From Paenirhizobium daejeonense (lineage in GTDB: Bacteria > Pseudomonadota > Alphaproteobacteria > Rhizobiales > Rhizobiaceae), in NCBI RefSeq assembly GCF_014280875.1, contig NZ_JACLAL010000004.1, positions 62,001 through 126,000 of the forward strand: a stretch of DNA of 64,000 bases, read 5' to 3'. Positions 27,964-35,690 of this stretch are shown in pieces (position 1 is the stretch's first letter; each line of letters starts with the position of its first letter). The notes under the pieces were generated by a model. It did not search any database. It was not told the DNA's origin and worked only from the letters and a program-made list of their open reading frames with translations. A program made the translations under genes and the position numbers.

Positions 27964-28581
27964 TTAAGCGTATTTCGCGACGAAATCCTCGGCTGCGAGG
28001 TCGCGAAAATCGGAAAGTGCTGCAAATAGTCGGTCATGGGACCAGTCCCACCAGGCGAGCTTTTCCATGCCCTCGGCAGTCTGGGCATTGAAACGTTCAC
28101 GGATGAGTTTGGCCGGCACACCGCCGACGATCGTGTAGGGAGCGATATCCTTGGAAACGACGGCACCGGCGCCGATCACCGCGCCGTTTCCAACCGTCAC
28201 GCCGGTGAGGATGGTGGCCCCGTGTCCGATCCAGGTGTCATGCCCGATGGTTACGACCTTGCTGCGTCGGGCGGCAAAATACTCGGCCTCTTCCGGTTGC
28301 TGGTCGGCCCAATAGTCACCCGGCCTGTAGGTGAAGTGATGCAGCGTCGCGCGTTCGACGGGATGGTTGGTGGCATTGACGCGCACGAAAGCCGCGATGT
28401 TGGAGAACTTGCCGATCCTGGTGTTCCAGAGATGGCCATGCTCCATGATGTAGGAATAGTCGCCGATCTCGCATTCCCGGATGCGGCAGAATTCGGTCAC
28501 CTTGGTGTAGCGGCCAAGCGTGGTCGTCTCCACCAGCGCCGTCTCGTGGATCATTGGCGTTTCGGACAAGAGACGGGTCAT
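27964..28581 (-). CDS. hexapeptide-repeat acyltransferase of the phosphonate operon
   Basis: The 205-residue protein has left-handed beta-helix repeats, with the xenobiotic-acetyltransferase pattern: IGDYSYIMEHGHLWNTRIGKF, HDTWIGHGATILTGVTVGNGAVIGAGAVVSKDI, and the GGVPAKLIRERF ending. Members of this group recur in phn operons and may acetylate aminophosphonates, a role held in Escherichia coli by the unrelated PhnO; the substrate here is inferred. The start overlaps the phnL stop by ATGA at 28578-28581. An upstream open extension in this frame is antisense noise from phnL. Confidence 0.9.
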   Translation of the reverse strand: MTRLLSETPMIHETALVETTTLGRYTKVTEFCRIRECEIGDYSYIMEHGHLWNTRIGKFSNIAAFVRVNATNHPVERATLHHFTYRPGDYWADQQPEEAEYFAARRSKVVTIGHDTWIGHGATILTGVTVGNGAVIGAGAVVSKDIAPYTIVGGVPAKLIRERFNAQTAEGMEKLAWWDWSHDRLFAALSDFRDLAAEDFVAKYA

Positions 28582-29285
28582 GCCGCGGCCTTTCGCGGCG
28601 AAAACTGGGAAACGTCGAGAATACGGTCGGCGACGAGTTCGCGCACTTCCTCGTCGTGGAAGATACCGAGAATGGCAATGCCCGCCTTCTTCTTGGCGCG
28701 GATCATCTCGACGACGACGGCGCGGTTGGTTGCATCGAGCGAGGCCGTCGGTTCGTCCAGCAGCAGCACGCGATGATCGGTGATGAAGCCGCGAGCGATG
28801 TTCACGCGCTGCTGTTCGCCGCCGGAAAAGGTGGCCGGCGGCAATTGCCAGTGTTCCCTCGGCAGGTTGAGCCTCGACAGCAGGTCCGCCGCCTTGTCGC
28901 GCGCTTCCTCCGCCGCGACGCCGCGGGCGACCAGCGGTTCGGCGACCACGTCTAGGGTGGAAACCCGCGGAACGGTCCTGAGGAACTGGCTGACATAGCC
29001 GAGCGTGGAACGGCGCACATCGAGCACTGCGCGCGGATCGGCGGTCGCGATGTCGATGATGCGGCCGAGATGATCGATGAGGATCTGCCCGGTATCGACG
29101 GCGTAATTGCCGTAGAGCATCTTCAGGATAGAACTCTTGCCGATACCCGACGGACCGCCGAGCACGACGCACTCGCCACCGGCAACCGAAAATGAAACAT
29201 TGGAAACGACCGGCAGCGTGAGGCCGCTGCGCAGATGCATGATGAAGCTCTTCGAGACTTCGGAAACGACGAGAGGCGTGGCCAT
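28578..29285 (-). CDS. phnL: C-P lyase complex ATP-binding-like protein PhnL
   Basis: PhnL has an ABC-ATPase fold and works with PhnGHI in forming the ribosyl-phosphonate triphosphate intermediate; it is not a transporter subunit. The 235-residue protein has Walker A GGPSGIGKSS near 44, the segment TLGYVSQFLRTVPRVS, signature FSGGEQQRVNIARG and Walker B VLLLDEPTASLD. It follows phnK by 14 bp and overlaps the acyltransferase gene by ATGA. Confidence 0.95.
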   Translation of the reverse strand: MATPLVVSEVSKSFIMHLRSGLTLPVVSNVSFSVAGGECVVLGGPSGIGKSSILKMLYGNYAVDTGQILIDHLGRIIDIATADPRAVLDVRRSTLGYVSQFLRTVPRVSTLDVVAEPLVARGVAAEEARDKAADLLSRLNLPREHWQLPPATFSGGEQQRVNIARGFITDHRVLLLDEPTASLDATNRAVVVEMIRAKKKAGIAILGIFHDEEVRELVADRILDVSQFSPRKAAA

Positions 29286-29299
29286 GGTTTTTCCTGTTC

Positions 29300-30076
29300 T
29301 CAGACCTGCAGGATCGAGGAGACGAGCAGTTGGGTATAGGGTTCGCGCGGGTCGTCCAGCACCCGGTCGGTGAGGCCGTGTTCGATGACATGGCCGTCCT
29401 TCATCACCATCATGCGATGGGAAAGGAGACGGGCGACGGCGAGATCATGGGTAACGACGATGGCCGCGAGACCGAGATCGTTGACGAGACCGCGCACGAG
29501 ATCGAGCAGACGCGCCTGCACGGAAACGTCGAGGCCGCCGGTTGGCTCATCCATGAAAACCAACCTCGGGCCGGTGACGAGATTGCGGGCGATCTGCAGG
29601 CGTTGGCGCATGCCGCCGGAAAAGGCGCGCGGCTGATCGTCGATGCGGTCGGTGGAGATTTCGACGCGTTCCAGCCATTCCGATGCCGTCTGGCGGATGT
29701 GGCCGTAATGCCGGTCGCCGACCGCCATCAGGCGTTCGCCGACATTGGCGCCGGCCGAAACCGTCATGCGCAGGCCGTCGGCCGGGTTCTGGTGCACGAA
29801 GCCCCAGTCGGTGCGCATCAGGAAGCGGCGCTCCGCCTCGTTCATGTGGTAGAGGTCGCGATATTGGCCGTCGCGCATGTGGTATTCGACGCTGCCGGTC
29901 GTCGGCATCAGCCGGGTCGAGATGCAGTTGAGCAGGGTGGTCTTGCCCGAACCGGACTCGCCGACAATGGCGAGAACCTCTCCCGGCCAGAGCTCGAAGG
30001 CGACATTGCTGCAGCCGATGCGGCTGCCGTAGAATTTCGATAGGTCGCGAACCTTGAGAAGCGGTTGGTCGGTCAT
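29300..30076 (-). CDS. phnK: C-P lyase complex ATP-binding-like protein PhnK
   Basis: PhnK is an ABC-type protein that binds the PhnGHIJ core next to PhnJ. The 258-residue sequence has Walker [10 protein letters not shown], the insert YHMRDGQYRDLYHMNEAERR typical of PhnK, signature FSGGMRQRLQIARN and Walker B LVFMDEPTGGLD. The start at 30076 overlaps the phnJ stop by ATGA, which rules out the open extension to 30142. Confidence 0.95.
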   Translation of the reverse strand: MTDQPLLKVRDLSKFYGSRIGCSNVAFELWPGEVLAIVGESGSGKTTLLNCISTRLMPTTGSVEYHMRDGQYRDLYHMNEAERRFLMRTDWGFVHQNPADGLRMTVSAGANVGERLMAVGDRHYGHIRQTASEWLERVEISTDRIDDQPRAFSGGMRQRLQIARNLVTGPRLVFMDEPTGGLDVSVQARLLDLVRGLVNDLGLAAIVVTHDLAVARLLSHRMMVMKDGHVIEHGLTDRVLDDPREPYTQLLVSSILQV

Positions 30077-30975
30077 TCGGCAGCCTCCTTGTTCGGTGCG
30101 AGCAGGTGGCCGGCATGGCCGTGGTCCCGGCGTTCCTCGCAATGGTCGGTGTCGGAGCAGACGAACATGCGTCCGCCCTTGTCATCGAGGATGACCTCGT
30201 CGAGATAGACGTTCTCGGCACCGCAAAGCGCACAGGGCTTGTCGAAACGCTGGATCTCGAAGGGATGGTCCTCGAAATCGAGGCTGACGACTTCGGTGAA
30301 GGGCGGAATGGCGTAGATGCGCTTCTCGCGGCCGGCGCCGAAGAGCTGGAGCGCTTCCGACATGTGCATCTTCGGATTGTCAAACTTCGGCGTCGGCGAG
30401 GGGTCCATCACGTAGCGACCGGCGACCTTGACCGGATAGGCATAGGTCGTGGCGATCCGGCCGTTGCGGGCGATATCCTCGTAGAGCTTCACATGCATGA
30501 GGCCATATTCCTCGAGCGCATGCATCTTGCGGGTTTCCGTCTCGCGCGGTTCGAGGAAGCGCAGCGGTTCCGGGATCGGCACCTGATAGACGAGCACATG
30601 GTTCTCGTTCAGCGTCTCTTCCGGAATGCGGTGGCGGGTCTGGATGATCGTCGCCTCGCGGGTGTGGGTGGTGACCGCGACATTGGCGACCTTCTGGAAG
30701 AAGGCCCGGATAGAGACCGCATTGGTGGTGTCGTCCGCACCCTGGTCGATCACCTTCAGCACATCCTCGGGACCGAGGATCGAAGCTGTGACCTGCACGC
30801 CGCCCGTTCCCCAGCCATAGGGCATGGGCATTTCGCGGGAGGCGAAAGGCACCTGATAGCCGGGTATTGCGATGGCCTTGAGGATCGCGCGGCGGATCAT
30901 TCGCTTGGTCTGTTCGTCCAGATAGGCGAAATTATAGCTCGCCAGGTCGCCATATTGCGAAACTTCTTGCGTCAT
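30073..30975 (-). CDS. phnJ: carbon-phosphorus lyase, radical SAM enzyme PhnJ
   Basis: PhnJ cleaves the C-P bond of ribosyl methylphosphonate 5-phosphate with a 4Fe-4S cluster and S-adenosylmethionine, releasing methane or another alkane. The 300-residue protein has the unusual cysteine set of the family: CALC, then CSDTDHC. Three of these are cluster ligands and the last aligns with the catalytic thiyl cysteine. It starts 140 bp after the phnI stop and overlaps phnK by ATGA. AAGGAC lies upstream of the ATG. Confidence 0.97.
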   Translation of the reverse strand: MTQEVSQYGDLASYNFAYLDEQTKRMIRRAILKAIAIPGYQVPFASREMPMPYGWGTGGVQVTASILGPEDVLKVIDQGADDTTNAVSIRAFFQKVANVAVTTHTREATIIQTRHRIPEETLNENHVLVYQVPIPEPLRFLEPRETETRKMHALEEYGLMHVKLYEDIARNGRIATTYAYPVKVAGRYVMDPSPTPKFDNPKMHMSEALQLFGAGREKRIYAIPPFTEVVSLDFEDHPFEIQRFDKPCALCGAENVYLDEVILDDKGGRMFVCSDTDHCEERRDHGHAGHLLAPNKEAAE

Positions 30976-31010
30976 CGGGCGTTGTCCTTGCTCAGAAGGA
31001 GGTGCTGGAT

Positions 31011-31103
31011 ATGGAAGTCAGTGTGATACTCACAATCATCATTGCGACAATGGTCGCCACGACCGTCATCAGTGCGTACTGGTTCCAGGAAGAAAGGGAC
31101 TAG
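31011..31103 (+). CDS. possible 30-residue single-helix membrane peptide, antisense to the phn operon
   Basis: A short frame on the plus strand begins with ATG at 31011, eight bases after a strong GGAGG (30998-31002), and encodes 30 residues. The first 22 are hydrophobic (MEVSVILTIIIATM and on), followed by YWFQEERD, the shape of a small bitopic membrane protein. It lies in the 139-bp gap between phnI and phnJ, opposite to their direction. No promoter is evident. It could also be chance, since the same DNA must carry the phnJ ribosome binding site on the other strand. Confidence 0.45.
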   Translation: MEVSVILTIIIATMVATTVISAYWFQEERD

Positions 31104-31114
31104 GTCGATGAAGG

Positions 31115-32224
31115 TCATTCCGCGGCCTCTGCGCGTGTGGCGTTGATATCGCCGCGCGCGGTTTCGAAGTCGCGGCGCATCCGGCGAACGAGATCGAGTT
31201 CGGCCTGAAAGTCGACATAGTGCGGCAGCTTCAGGTGTTCCACGAAGCCCGTTGCCTGCACGTTGTCGGAATGCGAGATGACGAATTCCTCGTCCTGCGC
31301 CGGTGCGACGATGTCCTCGCCGAGTTCGGTCGCGCGAAGCGCCCGGTCCACCAGTGACATCGCCATGGCCTTGCGCTCACTCTGACCGAATACGAGACCG
31401 TAACCGCGGGTAAACTGCGGCGGCGCCTTGGCCGAACCCTTGAACTGGTTCACCATCTGGCATTCGGTCACGCGGATCGGGCCGAGCGAAACGGCAAAGC
31501 CGAGTTCTGCCACCTCGATCTCTACCTCTACCTCGCCGATGCGGATTTCTCCGGCAAAGGGATGCGTGCGGCCATAGCCGCGCTGGGTGGAATAGGCGAG
31601 TGCCAGCAGAAAACCCTCGTCGCCGCGTGCCAGCGCCTGAAGACGCAGGTCCCGGGTCATGGGAAACTCGATCGGCTCGCGGGTGATGTCGCCTGCGACA
31701 TGATCTTCCGGCATGTCGCCATCGGCCTCGACAAGGCCTTCCTGGGCGAGAATGTCCGAAACACGCATGACCATTTCATCGGTCGCTGGGCGAAGCGCGG
31801 GCTCCTCCACGTCAGCATCCTCAAGCATCGAGACATCGAGCAGGCGGTGGGTGTAGTCGAAGGTCGGTCCGAGCAGCTGGCCGCCCGGCAGATCCTTGTA
31901 GGTTGCAGAGATACGCCGCTCCACGCGCATGCGACCGGTATCGATCGGGACGGAATAGCCGAAGCGCGGCAGTGTCGTGCGATAGGCCCTGAGCAGGAAG
32001 ATCGCTTCGATCATGTCACCCCGCGCCTGCTTGACGGAGAGGGCGGCAAGCGCCCGGTCATGCAGCGAAGCTTCGGCCATGACGCGGTCGACGGCGAGCC
32101 CGAGTTGTTCGACGATCTGCTCGATGGTTAGCGAAGGCAGCGAACGGTCGCCCCGGCGTCGGTCGGCAAGCAGGCGGTGGGCATTGGCGATGGCCGCCTC
32201 GCCACCTTTTACGGCAACATACAT
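31115..32224 (-). CDS. phnI: C-P lyase core protein PhnI
   Basis: PhnI is the nucleosidase-like subunit that joins phosphonate to the ribose of ATP, acting with PhnG, PhnH and PhnL. The 369-residue length is normal. It starts MYVAVKGGEAAIANAHRLL, has the family run LTIEQIVEQLGLAVDRVMAE, and includes AYSTQRGYGRTHPFAGEIR and CQMVNQFKG. It follows phnH by 4 bp. The unusually long 139-bp gap after it holds a possible antisense peptide gene. Confidence 0.96.
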   Translation of the reverse strand: MYVAVKGGEAAIANAHRLLADRRRGDRSLPSLTIEQIVEQLGLAVDRVMAEASLHDRALAALSVKQARGDMIEAIFLLRAYRTTLPRFGYSVPIDTGRMRVERRISATYKDLPGGQLLGPTFDYTHRLLDVSMLEDADVEEPALRPATDEMVMRVSDILAQEGLVEADGDMPEDHVAGDITREPIEFPMTRDLRLQALARGDEGFLLALAYSTQRGYGRTHPFAGEIRIGEVEVEIEVAELGFAVSLGPIRVTECQMVNQFKGSAKAPPQFTRGYGLVFGQSERKAMAMSLVDRALRATELGEDIVAPAQDEEFVISHSDNVQATGFVEHLKLPHYVDFQAELDLVRRMRRDFETARGDINATRAEAAE

Positions 32225-32228
32225 GGTC

Positions 32229-32837
32229 TCAAATCTCCCTTGCGGTGATCTTGCATGTCCGCGGCAAGCCGAGCATCTCGCCGCCTGCCGTCAGCACCAC
32301 GTCGACGCCGCGCGGGAAAAGCGCCCGGTTGTCGGCCCACTGCCTGAGGAACATTTCCGGCAGACCCTTCGGCGCGATATGCGTCGTTTCCTTGATGCCT
32401 GGACCGGTGAGCGCGAGGCCCGGCCCGCCTTCCAGGCTTGCGACCTCGATGACAATGGTCGTCGAACGGTCCGGATATTCCTGGGTGCCGGAGGAGAAGA
32501 GGCCGAAGGAGGCGAGCGCGGTTCCGGCCTCTGCGAAAGCGAAGCGGGCCTCGACCTTTTCCCGGGTCAGCGGCGCGCTGGTATGGAAGGAGATCCAGTC
32601 TGCGACGGGCGACCTTGAAAGACCGGCGGAGAGCCAGACCGGCGTGTCGTGGTCGCAAAGCGTCAGCGCAATGGCGCCGGCAGCAGCACCCAGCGGCGCC
32701 GGCGGATCGACATGCGGCGTAACGGCGCGAATGCTGCCGGGGCGGGCCATGCAGTCCATCAGCGTGCGAAAGACGCTCTGGGCGTGAAAGACCGGCTCGG
32801 TGAAACCGCCGGTCAGGGCATCGGTCTTCGGATCCAT
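32229..32837 (-). CDS. phnH: C-P lyase core protein PhnH
   Basis: PhnH is a homodimeric subunit of the PhnGHIJ core complex. The 202-residue protein has the family features FHAQSVFRTLMDCMARPGSI near residue 20, LTLCDHDTPVWLS, and GPGIKETTHIAPKGLPEMF. Its start overlaps the phnG stop as TGATG, and phnI follows 4 bp later. Confidence 0.95.
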   Translation of the reverse strand: MDPKTDALTGGFTEPVFHAQSVFRTLMDCMARPGSIRAVTPHVDPPAPLGAAAGAIALTLCDHDTPVWLSAGLSRSPVADWISFHTSAPLTREKVEARFAFAEAGTALASFGLFSSGTQEYPDRSTTIVIEVASLEGGPGLALTGPGIKETTHIAPKGLPEMFLRQWADNRALFPRGVDVVLTAGGEMLGLPRTCKITAREI

Positions 32838-33307
32838 CAGTCCTCTCCCCTTACCATGGTGAAGAAATCGACGCGGGTCGCTGCCGCCTCTTCAGCCTTG
32901 GCGCGTTCCTCGGCTGCGATGCGGGTGGCGACCGGCTTGAGCAATCGGGTTTCGACGAATGGCCGGTGTTCGGTCTCCTGCCACATCGCATCGAAGATCG
33001 CCGCAAGGCGGGCGCGGCTGCGGTCGGTGCCGAGCACATGGCCGTGGCCGACCGTGCCGGAGACAAGCCGGATGGTGGCGCGGCTGACGGTGGCCTCGCC
33101 GAGATTGAAGGCCGCGCCGCCGCCGCCAATGCGCCCGCGCACCATCACGAGGCCGGTTTCCGGTCCGCGCAGGGCCGCGAAATCGGGTTTTGGCTCAAGC
33201 GCCTCCCAGACGGATTTCAACTCGGTGGCGGTTGCCCTCGCAAGAAGGTCCGTCACCCGCTTTCTCTGCGGCGCGCTGGCCGCCTCGTGTTGTTCTGCCG
33301 TGTCCAT
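32837..33307 (-). CDS. phnG: C-P lyase core protein PhnG
   Basis: PhnG is the small helical subunit of the C-P lyase core. The 156-residue protein has RVTDLLARATATELKSVWEAL at the start, the central RGRIGGGGAAFNLGEATVSRA, and GTVGHGHVLGTDRSRARLAAIFDA. The ATG at 33307 is chosen; a TTG two codons earlier is also in frame. It is the first gene of the operon, downstream of an inverted repeat and a PhoB-like box and divergent from phnF. Confidence 0.95.
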   Translation of the reverse strand: MDTAEQHEAASAPQRKRVTDLLARATATELKSVWEALEPKPDFAALRGPETGLVMVRGRIGGGGAAFNLGEATVSRATIRLVSGTVGHGHVLGTDRSRARLAAIFDAMWQETEHRPFVETRLLKPVATRIAAEERAKAEEAAATRVDFFTMVRGED

Positions 33308-33322
33308 TGCCAAATCCCGAAA

Positions 33323-33340
33323 TGTCTATTAATATAGACA
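33323..33340. promoter_or_regulatory. probable PhnF operator
   Basis: TGTCTAT-TAAT-ATAGACA is an inverted repeat with perfect 7-base arms, containing the GTCTA/TAGAC core that many GntR/HutC-family regulators bind. It lies 16 bp before the phnG start codon, between phnG and phnF, where the repressor would block phnG transcription. Confidence 0.75.
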
Positions 33341-33374
33341 ACCATACAAATTAGGTTATAGCTACCAATCGAGC

Positions 33375-33392
33375 GTGACAAGCGTGTGACAT
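33375..33392 (-). promoter_or_regulatory. probable PhoB box of the phnG promoter
   Basis: Read on the minus strand, ATGTCAC-ACGC-TTGTCAC gives two half-sites, each matching 5 of 7 bases of CTGTCAT, at the correct 11-bp period. A TAGCTA is 10 bases and a TATAAC 14 bases further on, either of which could be the -10. The box overlaps the first two bases of the phnF start codon. Confidence 0.6.
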
Positions 33393-34128
33393 GGCGGACA
33401 TGGGAACTGTTCAGAGACAGAAGGGCGTGGCGCTATGGCGCCAGATTTCAGACAAGATCAGGGCGAATATTTCGGCCGGAGAATACGATGCCACCGGCAT
33501 GGTGCCGCCGGAAACGGTGCTGGCTGAGCAGTTCGGGGTAAACCGTCACACCATCCGCAGCGCGCTTGCCGCGCTTGGGCAGGAGGGTATCGTTCGCCCC
33601 GTGCAGGGCCGCGGAACGATGGTCGAGGTGAAGGACCGCTTCAATTTTCCGATCGGCCTGCGCACCCGCTTCACCCAGGGCATTGGCCGTCAGGCCCGCG
33701 ATATCGAGGGATTTCTCCTGTCATCGGCGCGCGAACTTGCCACGGCGGAAGTTGCCCGCTGGCTGAAGCTTGGCGCAGGAACCGAGGTGATAAGGCTGGA
33801 AGCGGTGCGCAAGGCCGATGGCCGCGCCCTTTCGAGAGCAACGACATGGTTCCCCGCGGCCCGGTTCGAGGGCATTGCGGAAATTTTTGCTAAAACGGGG
33901 TCGGTGACGAAGGCGTTGTCGGAGTTCGGCGTTGGCGATTACCTGCGCGATACGACCGAAATCACCGCCCGTCATGCGGAACCGGATGACGTCGCCACGC
34001 TGGAACTGACGCCGGGCGCGATCGTTCTCGTTACCCGTGCGCTCAATAGCGATCTCGACGGTCAGCCGATCCAGTATTCGATCACGCGTTTTCCGGCAGA
34101 TCGCGTTCAGTTCACCATCGGTGCCTGA
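33391..34128 (+). CDS. phnF: GntR/HutC-family repressor PhnF
   Basis: PhnF is the local regulator of phosphonate genes. The 245-residue protein has a GntR winged helix at about 12-75 (VALWRQISDKIRANISAGEY, PPETVLAEQFGVNRHTIRSALAAL) and a UTRA effector domain from about 95 that ends PIQYSITRFPADRVQFTIGA. No Shine-Dalgarno sequence precedes the ATG at 33391, and an alternative ATG is at 33400, so the message may be leaderless or the start slightly later. It is divergent from phnG and shares a terminator region with convergent gpmA. Confidence 0.92.
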   Translation: MADMGTVQRQKGVALWRQISDKIRANISAGEYDATGMVPPETVLAEQFGVNRHTIRSALAALGQEGIVRPVQGRGTMVEVKDRFNFPIGLRTRFTQGIGRQARDIEGFLLSSARELATAEVARWLKLGAGTEVIRLEAVRKADGRALSRATTWFPAARFEGIAEIFAKTGSVTKALSEFGVGDYLRDTTEITARHAEPDDVATLELTPGAIVLVTRALNSDLDGQPIQYSITRFPADRVQFTIGA

Positions 34129-34146
34129 TCGGGGGAACTGAACGAG

Positions 34147-34185
34147 GAAAAAATCAGGGCGCACCGGTCTCCGGCGCGCCCTGAT
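34147..34185 (-). terminator. terminator of gpmA
   Basis: ATCAGGGCGC (34153-34162) pairs with GCGCCCTGAT (34176-34185). In the minus direction it is followed by a run of six T, so it ends gpmA. On the plus strand, after phnF, it has no T-run. Confidence 0.85.
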
Positions 34186-34190
34186 CCTGC

Positions 34191-34826
34191 TTAGTGGGCG
34201 CCGGACATGTCGCCGAGCACTTCCTTGGAAGCGACGGTGGAGTCGGCCTTGAGCTTGTAGACCATAGGCACGCCGGTCGCGAGGTTGAGCTTGAGGATCT
34301 CTTCCTTGGAGAGGCGGTCGAGCACCATTACGAGCGCGCGTAGTGAATTGCCGTGAGCGGCAACCAGCACGGTTTCGCCACGCAGAACGCGCGGCAGGAT
34401 TTCCGTCATGTAATAGGGCCAGACGCGGGCGCCGGTGTCGCGCAGGCTCTCGCCGCCCGGAGGCGGAACGTCGTAGGAGCGGCGCCAGACATGTACCTGT
34501 TCCTCGCCCCACTTGGCGCGGGCGTCGTCCTTGTTGAGGCCGGAGAGATCGCCGTAGTCACGCTCGTTCAGCGCTTCGTCGCGAATGGTCTCGAGATCGG
34601 GCTGGCCGACATTGTCGAGCACGATCTGGCAGGTCCGCTGAGCGCGGCTCAGCGCGGACGTGTAGGCCACGTCGAACTTGATGCCGGTGTCGGCAAGTGC
34701 CTTGCCGCCGGCATTGGCTTCCTGCACGCCAAGTTCGGTCAGGCCCGGATCGCGCCAGCCGGTGAAAAGGTTCTTGAGGTTCCATTCGCTCTGGCCGTGA
34801 CGAACGAGCACGAGAGTACCAGTCAT
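34191..34826 (-). CDS. gpmA: 2,3-bisphosphoglycerate-dependent phosphoglycerate mutase
   Basis: GpmA interconverts 2- and 3-phosphoglycerate through a phosphohistidine. The 211-residue protein has the catalytic [10 protein letters not shown] at residues 6-15, [13 protein letters not shown], the second-histidine motif [10 protein letters not shown], and ERDYGDLSG. This is the short alphaproteobacterial form (Escherichia coli GpmA is about 250 residues). It follows dapB by 24 bp and ends in a terminator, so the two genes are probably one transcript. Confidence 0.96.
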   Translation of the reverse strand: MTGTLVLVRHGQSEWNLKNLFTGWRDPGLTELGVQEANAGGKALADTGIKFDVAYTSALSRAQRTCQIVLDNVGQPDLETIRDEALNERDYGDLSGLNKDDARAKWGEEQVHVWRRSYDVPPPGGESLRDTGARVWPYYMTEILPRVLRGETVLVAAHGNSLRALVMVLDRLSKEEILKLNLATGVPMVYKLKADSTVASKEVLGDMSGAH

Positions 34827-34850
34827 TGCAAAAATCCTCCGAAGGAAAAA

Positions 34851-35675
34851 TTATTGGGTGGGATTGAGCCCGAGCGCGTCGAGCATGGAATAGAGACCGG
34901 GCTTCTGGTCATAGGCCCAAAGGGCCGCCTTGACCGCGCCGCGCGCGAAGATCGTGCGGTCGCCGGCGCTGTGGGAGAGCGTCACCAGCTCGCCTTCGCC
35001 GGCGAGGATGACCGAATGTTCGCCGATGACGGAGCCGCCGCGCAGCGTGGCAAAGCCGATGGATCCGGCCTCGCGCGGACCTGTATGGCCGTCACGCACG
35101 CGCACCGAATGGCCGGCGAGGTCGATATCGCGGCCCTTCGCGGCGGCTTCGCCGAGCAGCAAAGCGGTTCCCGAGGGAGCGTCAACCTTGTGCTTGTGAT
35201 GCATTTCAAGGACCTCGATGTCCCATCCGGCCGCGTCGAGCGCGCGGGCCGCCTGCTGCACGAGCACCGAGAGCAGGTTGACGCCGAGGCTCATATTGCC
35301 GGATTTGACGATCCGTGCATGACGGGCGGCGGCCTCGATCTTTGCCTCATGTTCGGGCTGGCAGCCGGTGGTGCCGATCACATGGACGATGCGGGCCTGC
35401 GCCGCCAGCGCGGCAAATTCCGTCGTGGTCTGGGGAGCGGTGAAGTCGATGACGCCATGGGCGTCGAGGAAAGCCGCAAGCGGATCGTCGGTCACCATAA
35501 CGCCGATCGGGCCGAGGCCCGCGATATCGCCGGCGTCCTTGCCGACCAGCGGTGAACCGGGACGCACAACGGCCGCATGAAGGGTCGCGCCTTCGGTCGC
35601 GTGAATGATGCGGATGAGCGCCTGGCCCATGCGCCCACCGGCACCGACGACGACGAGCTTCATTGCATCCTTCAT
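34851..35675 (-). CDS. dapB: 4-hydroxy-tetrahydrodipicolinate reductase
   Basis: DapB reduces hydroxy-tetrahydrodipicolinate with NAD(P)H in the lysine and diaminopimelate pathway. The 274-residue protein has the Rossmann loop VVGAGGRMG near residue 10, [12 protein letters not shown], the catalytic region [19 protein letters not shown] with conserved His and Lys, and [22 protein letters not shown] second ATG four codons in (MKLVVVGAG) is an equally plausible start. It lies 15 bp downstream of the ABC exporter gene and upstream of gpmA. Confidence 0.96.
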   Translation of the reverse strand: MKDAMKLVVVGAGGRMGQALIRIIHATEGATLHAAVVRPGSPLVGKDAGDIAGLGPIGVMVTDDPLAAFLDAHGVIDFTAPQTTTEFAALAAQARIVHVIGTTGCQPEHEAKIEAAARHARIVKSGNMSLGVNLLSVLVQQAARALDAAGWDIEVLEMHHKHKVDAPSGTALLLGEAAAKGRDIDLAGHSVRVRDGHTGPREAGSIGFATLRGGSVIGEHSVILAGEGELVTLSHSAGDRTIFARGAVKAALWAYDQKPGLYSMLDALGLNPTQ

Positions 35676-35690
35676 GATGGTACGCTGTCC

